In this document: piece after piece, positions 16,501 to 20,653 of the stretch | Layout of the letters: the number at the start of each line of letters is the position of its first letter | Numbering within the stretch: position 1 is the first letter of the stretch | DNA from: an uncultured Verrucomicrobia subdivision 3 bacterium | GTDB taxonomy: Bacteria; Verrucomicrobiota; Verrucomicrobiae; Limisphaerales; UBA11358 | Reading direction: 5' to 3' | Length of the DNA stretch: 20,653 nt | Assembly (NCBI GenBank): GCA_903847285.1 | Contig: CAINDH010000002.1 | Span: forward strand, 1 to 20,653 | Made by a program: the position numbers and the translations under genes | Notes under the pieces: model-generated | What the model was told of the DNA's origin: nothing | Database searches by the model: none | Seen by the model: only the letters and a program-made list of their open reading frames with translations

Positions 16501-17647
16501 CGGCGGCACCATCAACGGCATTCTCGCCGCTTCCGCTGGTTCAGCGGTCGCCCCGGGATTGCCCATGGGAACGCTGACGGTTTCCGGCAATGCCACGGTC
16601 AATGGCATCTATCGTCCAAACCTCAACCGCACTAATACGCCGAGCAACTGCAGCCAGTTGGCCTCGGGTGGTTCCATCACCTTCAGCGGGGCGACGCTCA
16701 GCGTGACGAATGTCGGACCGAAGTTGCAAGCCGGGGATTTCTTCCAATTGTTCGCCGGTGCCACGACGGGCTTCAGCAGTTCGGCGTTGCAGACGAACGA
16801 TGTTCCGAACAGTGCGAACTACACCTGGACCAACACCGTTGCCAACGACGGCAAAATAACGGTGTTGAGCGTCGTCAGCCGCGTGCCGATTGTGCAAACC
16901 GTGCCGACCGCCTCGGCGATCCTCTTTGGCCGGGCATTGAGCAATTCTGTCATCAGCGGCGGCTCGGTTACTAACTCGGCGGGTGCGGCTGTGGCTGGCA
17001 CTTTCGCCTTCGTCACGCCGACGAATATTCCCGATGTGGGCATCACTAATCAGTCAGTGACATTCACTCCGACCGACTTGGTGAACTATAGTCCGATTAC
17101 TCTCACCGTGAGCGTGACGGTTAATCCGCAGACGCCGGTGCTGAAGACCGCGCCGACCGCCTCGACGATCACCAACGGCAATCCGTTGAGCGCTTCGATT
17201 CTGACTGGCGGTGTGGTCACCAATGCGTTCAGCACGAATGTGATTGCCGGCACCTTCGCCTTCACCACACCGGCCACCACGCCGGGTGTGGGAACCGCAA
17301 GCCAGTCAGTGACCTTCACGCCGACCGATTTGACCCGCTACAATGCGTTCACCCTGAACGTCAATGTGACGGTGGTAGCTGCACCGGCGGCGGTAACCGC
17401 GCTGAAATTCACGGCTGGCCCGGCCATCGTTTCTGGAACCAACCTGACAATCTCGGTGACGAACACCGGGGCGGGAACGTTCTCTCTGTTGAACCACACC
17501 AATGTGGCTTCTGCCAGAAATAATTGGAAGTCGCTCTGGACGAATGTGGCCGCTGGCAGCAGCAGTTTCACCGCCACCGTGACCAATGCCGTGAATCCGG
17601 CCTTGGGCCGGCAGTTCTATATCTTGAGCACGACGAACAATCAGTAA
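13559..17647 (+). CDS. Large secreted beta-strand repeat protein
   Basis: A 1362-aa exported protein. The signal peptide ends at Ala37 (LIATAQQ). Residues about 40-330 form a lectin-like or jelly-roll region (FYDTFGTSTLNQTN, WVGYHAQMYNLTSGWRIYARP). An Ig-like domain follows at about 413-510 (PSSVTLVTNLPTAFTVNA, TYQWYKNSVPLTN). Next is a long Thr/Asn/Gly-rich beta-helix region that opens with LIWAGGVVGTDWNF and AAGDNVTFND and includes the autotransporter-associated motif KIGAGTLTLTAVSTNTGAVTV near residue 915. Two 83-aa tandem repeats (1110-1275) and a C-terminal module ending FYILSTTNNQ close it. There is no outer-membrane barrel, so it is not a self-transporting autotransporter. The frame is open from a GTG at 13538, but the ATG at 13559 opens the signal peptide. 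Probably an extracellular or surface adhesin or glycan-associated protein; no catalytic motif was recognised. Confidence 0.88.
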   Translation: MKTNMQNLPTLHRTRLFFNRITTCALLALSAPLIATAQQTVFYDTFGTSTLNQTNIAGGIPGGTASVATPVSATSYTIGSAKNALATSIGSGHFILNTANTSSGNSEGQAVFTKYPVSLATVGDYLEMTYCFTDKFPILQATNSAATALFAGLFNSGGVAPQAGATAAILQNGGYTSANTAASGGVKQWVGYHAQMYNLTSGWRIYARPAQTADQNLNQVLLYNYPLALANGGFINPPSPNLVPETQYTVQLRITLSAAGQLTVSNALYTGADTSGTQFTNTSWVVTGANVLSTNFDSLAIGYRSGTPAAWTNDINYIKVIAKLAAQAGPYFFVTNSGDPCSGGVTISLSGSVTTNDYRLYRDGVDTGTNVAGTGSGITLSVAQTVPGIYTVIASNTVTASVGSMYGSAPVYAPGITINTQPSSVTLVTNLPTAFTVNAAGAALTYQWYKNSVPLTNNANMTGAKTATLNFAAVGAADAATSLNGYTVVVQTPCGDIVTSTPPASLTLAAPRNLIWAGGVVGTDWNFIDQEFTLVGNPTNFAAGDNVTFNDISGNTSVTISNSLTPTLMSVTGSQSYTFSGPNGLTGIAQLVDSSSGTMTILNDNVHAGGTIVSNGATLSIGDGTSVKGSITGTVTVSTNGILNYSSTASSVNATLNIKNALAGSGTVNFNEGAGATYLTGLNLISSNFNGTINILGFTRLHANDNNAGYAFGNGSIVNVPSGTQAWLDRSATTYNNTFNIAGTGWIGLAVPTGAMSLFGCTVNGPVNLTADARIGGTINGGTIQSVISGPWQLEVRGTTNSYVLTMGPTNGAPQAYGSTLITAGSISAVNSNAISTGPLIVDIGGDMRVNGNTITVSNLSSINSGSVTLIEGPRVRNMHATLPGTLRVGTDDTSTTFDGTFSDGAAAAFGLTKIGAGTLTLTAVSTNTGAVTVNGGTLAMSGSGSFGKASQIIAGSGAFYDVTATGSGTLTLNSAQTLRGGGTINGILAASAGSAVAPGLPMGTLTVSGNATVNGIYRPNLNRTNTPSNCSQLASGGSITFSGATLSVTNVGPKLQAGDFFQLFAGATTGFSSSALQTNDVPNSANYTWTNTVANDGKITVLSVVSRVPIVQTVPTASAILFGRALSNSVISGGSVTNSAGAAVAGTFAFVTPTNIPDVGITNQSVTFTPTDLVNYSPITLTVSVTVNPQTPVLKTAPTASTITNGNPLSASILTGGVVTNAFSTNVIAGTFAFTTPATTPGVGTASQSVTFTPTDLTRYNAFTLNVNVTVVAAPAAVTALKFTAGPAIVSGTNLTISVTNTGAGTFSLLNHTNVASARNNWKSLWTNVAAGSSSFTATVTNAVNPALGRQFYILSTTNNQ
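16886..17383 (+). repeat. Two tandem 249-bp coding repeats
   Basis: Unit A (16886-17134) and unit B (17135-17383) encode about 83 residues each. They share PTAS, GTFAF.TP, QSVTFTPTDL and a closing TVNVTV-type strand, plus long identical DNA words such as gtgccgaccgcctcg / gcgccgaccgcctcg. They are Ig-like/MBG-type beta domains, produced by duplication within the gene and since diverged. Confidence 0.8.
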
Positions 17648-17673
17648 TGCCGCATCACAGCGGAACAGACATT

Positions 17674-17704
17674 CGCGCGGCTTCGCTTGAAGCGAGGCCG
17701 CGCG
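17674..17704 (+). terminator. Long GC-rich hairpin after the repeat-protein gene
   Basis: CGCGCGGC at 17674-17681 pairs with GCCGCGCG at 17697-17704, and the inner TTCGCTT pairs with AAGCGAG (one G-T wobble), giving a stem of about 13 bp with a tiny loop. It lies 27 bp after the stop at 17647. Only a short Gtttg follows, so it may act as a terminator or as a 3'-end stabiliser. Confidence 0.6.
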
Positions 17705-17740
17705 GTTTGTCCTGATAGAGTTAGTAAGTGGGTAGGGTTG

Positions 17741-17780
17741 TGGCGGGCAACCGTTATGGGGCGGTTGCCCGCCATTTTTT
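17741..17780 (+). terminator. Rho-independent terminator
   Basis: TGGCGGGCAACCG (17741-17753) pairs perfectly over 13 bp with CGGTTGCCCGCCA (17762-17774) around an 8-nt loop, followed directly by TTTTTT (17775-17780). This is a textbook intrinsic terminator and separates the repeat-protein gene from the pectinesterase-like gene. Confidence 0.92.
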
Positions 17781-17843
17781 GCGCCCCGGATTTTTATTTT
17801 ATACGCGACCAAAAAGGCTAATGCCTAAAGAATTTCGCCGGAC

Positions 17844-17849
17844 TACAAT
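17844..17849 (+). promoter_or_regulatory. Candidate -10 box of the pectinesterase-like gene
   Basis: TACAAT matches the -10 consensus at 5 of 6 positions and lies 14 bases before the ATG at 17864. No recognisable -35 is found 16-18 bp upstream, so an activator could be needed. Low confidence. Confidence 0.3.
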
Positions 17850-17863
17850 ATATCGAAGCTTAC

Positions 17864-20653
17864 ATGAACTGGAAACGCGCACTGATAGTCGTTCTCGCCT
17901 TAATCCCGTTGCTAAATGTAAACGGGCAAACGGTGATCAACGTGAAGCTCGCCGGCGGCACGCCTGGCGCTCCGACTGGCGCGGTCGTCATCGGCACGGC
18001 GGGTGATGTGTGGAATTATTTTCCAAGCTTGAGCGGACGCGGAGTCGGCGGCGGCGTGCTGACGAATGCCGCCACGATCAAGGATTCCTCTGGTGCAACG
18101 TTGGCCGGTGTGGCCATGACGATGTCCATAAGCGGCGGCGTGGGTGTGTCGGCTTTCACGGACACGACGAGCTTCAGTCCGAATCCGCCGTTGATTATGG
18201 GCAATTACATCTACGAATCCGCCGGTATTTATTATTGGACGTTCAGTTTCACCGGACTGGCAGCAAATAAATCCTATATGCTTTATGGCATGGGCAACGG
18301 CAACGCGTCGGGGCAGGGAACAACTTGGTGGGTAGACACCGCGAACGGCCACGCTACCGCCAGTGCCGCCGCAAATTTTTCCAGCGGAAGCCGCGATGCC
18401 ACGCAGGCGACCAACCAAGGAATCTCCTGGGTGAAAATTCCTGCGACGACCACGGCAGCGGGCGCTTTGACATTTCGCGTTGTCCGGCTTAATGCCGCCG
18501 AGGATGGCACGGGCGGCAGCGGACGCGCTTACCTGAACGCGTTTCAACTTCAACTGCTCTCGGCTCCGGCCATCTCCAACTTGACCAATCAAACAGCCAT
18601 CGCTGGCACAACGACCGCGTTGAGTCCGACTATTTCTGGGATTCCCACGCCCGCATTTCAATGGCGCTCCAACAATGTGGCCATCGCTGGCGCGACAAAT
18701 GCCTCGCTCACTTTGAACAACGTCCAATACGCGCAGAACGGTGTGGTCTATTCGCTGGTCGCCAGCAATCTGGTTGGTTTAGTTACGAATAGCATGACGC
18801 TGACCGTCATCGTCACACCGAGTATTGCGGGGCTGAACAATCAAGCCGTATCCGTCGGCGCGACGGTGACGATTTCTCCAACGGTTTCCGGCGTTCCGAC
18901 TCCTGCGACACGCTGGCAGTTTGGCGGAAATTATTTATCCGACGGCGCGACCGGCAATGGCTCAACGATTTCGGGCAGCGCGACGAGTTCGTTGGTCATC
19001 AACAATGCACAGGCTGCTGACACGGGCACTTATTCCCTGGTCGCCACCAACATCGCGGGCAAGGTGACGAACAGCATGACGCTCACGGTTTCATCCGGGA
19101 ACGTCGCGCCTAGTATCACCGGACCGACGGATCAAACAGTGGTGCGAAGCAACAACGCTACTTTCACCGCGTCTGTCTCTGGTCTGCCTTTGCCTGCCTT
19201 GCAATGGCGTGTGAATGGCGTGGATATTTTGAGCCAGACCAATTCGTCACTGACCGTTTCCAACGTTCAATATTTGCAGAACGATTTTGTCTATTCGCTC
19301 ATCGCTAGCAATTCGGCAGGATTAGCGACAAACAGCGCGACACTCTCTGTGCTGGTGCCTCCGGCCATTTCACAGCAGCCGACCAACCTCTCGGTCGTCG
19401 TCGGCAATCCAGCCATGTTCAGTGTCGGTGCGAGCGGCGTGCCATCCGTCAAATACCAATGGAGCAGAAACGCCAGCCCGATCGCGAATGCGACCAACGC
19501 TGCTTACACGGTTTCCAATCCCCAGGGCGCGGACAACGGCGCGATCTTTTCGGTTGTTGTCAGCAACAGCGTTGGCATCGTGACCAGCAGCAACGCCACG
19601 TTGACGGTTTTATCCACGTTGACGGGCGCTTTTCTGCCGACCAACAACGCGACGGGCATCGCTCCCGACCAGCAGTTGCGGATTGTTTTTCCCAGCCCCA
19701 TCAAGTTGGGCAGCTCTGGTGTAATTAAAATTCGCGATGCGGCCAATGATTCGGTGGTAGCGACGATTGATAGCTCCCAGTTCATTTCGTATGTGCCGGG
19801 CAACACCAGCATTCAAGACATACCGAACGCCTCCATCCGCAGCGTGCAGGGCGCGAGTTATTACTACATGCCGATTGTCATCTACGGCAATGAAGTTTGG
19901 ATCACGTTCACGAACCGCTTGGTCTACAACAAAACGTATTATGTGAACATGGATGCGGGGCTTCTGCTCGACACCAACAATGCCGCCATCACGGGCATTT
20001 CCGGTTCAACTGCGTGGCGATTCTCCACAAAAGTTTCGGGGCCAGCAACTCCAACGACATCCACCGGGCCGACGACGATTACGATTGGACAGGATGGCAT
20101 CGGTGACTTTGCCACGTTCCAAGGAGCCTTCGATTGGATTCCACAGAACAACACTTTGGCGCGGACGATTCGCGTCAAACCCGGCATCTATCGCGACAAC
20201 GCCACCATTGCGCAGAACAGAAATTTTGTGACTGTGGTAGGCGAGGGCAACAGTCGGACAAATACACAGCTCATTTATCCCTTCGCCTTTTTCGCTCCGC
20301 CCAACACCGTGTTCACGGCTGGCTCGCTGCGGATTGAAAGTTCTGACGTCACGGTTCTGAACCTCACGCTCGATAATATCATCTACAATGAATTTCATCC
20401 GACCGGGGAATCTTCCAGCGGCGCAGCGGGTGCTTTTGCCGGTGCGATCAATACGCTGGCGACGACTGGCAAGCGGATCGTGTTTGACAAAGTTCTCATT
20501 AAGGGCGGGCAGGACACGATCTACAACAACACCGGAATCATTTATTATAACAACTGCGAAGTCTGGGGCAGCGTGGATTACATCTACGGTGCCGCCCTGG
20601 CGGTGTTTGAGCAGTGCACCATTGTAGAAATCCGTTCGACTGGCGGGCCCTAC
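17864..20653 (+). CDS. Secreted multi-Ig pectinesterase-like protein (3' end outside window)
   Basis: The frame is open from the ATG at 17864 to the last base: 930 codons without a stop. Residues 1-21 are a signal peptide (LIVVLALIPLLNVNG). An N-terminal beta domain of unknown type (about 22-230) is followed by four Ig-like repeats at roughly 236-322, 323-421, 422-501 and 502-585 (YSLVASNLVGLVTNS and similar). A Big_5-like domain comes next (about 586-728, LPTNNATGIAPDQQLRIVF). From about 738 a pectin methylesterase domain begins: GQDGIGDFATFQGAFDWI, VVGEGNSRT, SDVTVLNLTLDN, GGQDTIYNN with Gln883-Asp884, and GSVDYIYGAALAVFEQCTI with Asp905. These fit demethylation of pectin outside the cell. 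The first catalytic Gln of the family is not found (Ala861 at the expected place). The expected LGRPW Arg lies beyond the window. Confidence 0.9.
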   Translation, partial: MNWKRALIVVLALIPLLNVNGQTVINVKLAGGTPGAPTGAVVIGTAGDVWNYFPSLSGRGVGGGVLTNAATIKDSSGATLAGVAMTMSISGGVGVSAFTDTTSFSPNPPLIMGNYIYESAGIYYWTFSFTGLAANKSYMLYGMGNGNASGQGTTWWVDTANGHATASAAANFSSGSRDATQATNQGISWVKIPATTTAAGALTFRVVRLNAAEDGTGGSGRAYLNAFQLQLLSAPAISNLTNQTAIAGTTTALSPTISGIPTPAFQWRSNNVAIAGATNASLTLNNVQYAQNGVVYSLVASNLVGLVTNSMTLTVIVTPSIAGLNNQAVSVGATVTISPTVSGVPTPATRWQFGGNYLSDGATGNGSTISGSATSSLVINNAQAADTGTYSLVATNIAGKVTNSMTLTVSSGNVAPSITGPTDQTVVRSNNATFTASVSGLPLPALQWRVNGVDILSQTNSSLTVSNVQYLQNDFVYSLIASNSAGLATNSATLSVLVPPAISQQPTNLSVVVGNPAMFSVGASGVPSVKYQWSRNASPIANATNAAYTVSNPQGADNGAIFSVVVSNSVGIVTSSNATLTVLSTLTGAFLPTNNATGIAPDQQLRIVFPSPIKLGSSGVIKIRDAANDSVVATIDSSQFISYVPGNTSIQDIPNASIRSVQGASYYYMPIVIYGNEVWITFTNRLVYNKTYYVNMDAGLLLDTNNAAITGISGSTAWRFSTKVSGPATPTTSTGPTTITIGQDGIGDFATFQGAFDWIPQNNTLARTIRVKPGIYRDNATIAQNRNFVTVVGEGNSRTNTQLIYPFAFFAPPNTVFTAGSLRIESSDVTVLNLTLDNIIYNEFHPTGESSSGAAGAFAGAINTLATTGKRIVFDKVLIKGGQDTIYNNTGIIYYNNCEVWGSVDYIYGAALAVFEQCTIVEIRSTGGPY

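Noticed and set aside
13559..17647. Classical autotransporter (type V secretion)
   Set aside because: Only autotransporter-associated repeats are present. The C-terminus is a small FYIL module, with no 12-stranded barrel.
17728..18270. Two plus-strand frames around the start of the pectinesterase-like gene
   Set aside because: Their products are Arg/His-rich and lack motifs. The frame starting at 17864 encodes a signal peptide and continuous domains instead.
18570..19615. CRISPR-like periodic repeats
   Set aside because: The periodicity comes from diverged Ig-like domains of about 80-100 residues, in frame and far too long for CRISPR units.

Overview
The window is most consistent with a Verrucomicrobiota genome, probably of the Pedosphaera/Limisphaerales type. 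No 16S rRNA or other direct marker is present. The inference rests on the combination of H-X9-DG pseudopilins, autotransporter-type beta-strand repeat proteins, LacI-like/AraC (XylR-type) fusion regulators, very large PA14-bearing sensor kinases and secreted proteins with a shared C-terminal 'FYR/FYIL' module. The sequence is moderately GC-rich and most starts lack a clear Shine-Dalgarno sequence.

Positions 1-6158 are mainly housekeeping. nrdR has a promoter with an NrdR-box-like sequence in its spacer and overlaps an unknown 184-aa gene by ATGA. A 15-bp perfect inverted repeat separates these from a HIT-family gene. Convergent to HIT is a secreted beta-propeller (NHL-like) protein on the minus strand. 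After a 289-bp divergent region come leuC (plant/chloroplast-like, no leuD in view) and a complete comM/yifB-type AAA+ ATPase.

Positions 6159-11130 hold a two-component system: a 1369-aa membrane sensor kinase (signal peptide, PA14-like domain, several OB-like repeats, a DUF1349-like segment, one TM helix, HisKA_3 and HATPase) overlapping by 4 bp a NarL-type response regulator. A 12-bp perfect hairpin follows.

Positions 11263-20653 look like a polysaccharide-related accessory region on the plus strand: a XylR-type sugar-sensing AraC regulator, a pseudopilin-like H-X9-DG protein, a 1362-aa secreted repeat protein, two strong hairpins (the second a textbook terminator), and a secreted multi-Ig pectinesterase-like protein. 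This last frame is open from 17864 to the window edge (930 codons, no stop), and the region where the first catalytic Gln of pectin methylesterases should lie contains no Gln.

A reasonable working model is that the sensor kinase and the XylR-type regulator respond to plant-type polysaccharide or its sugars and control the secreted proteins. That link is inferred from neighbourhood only. No tRNA, rRNA, CRISPR array, transposase or phage gene was seen.
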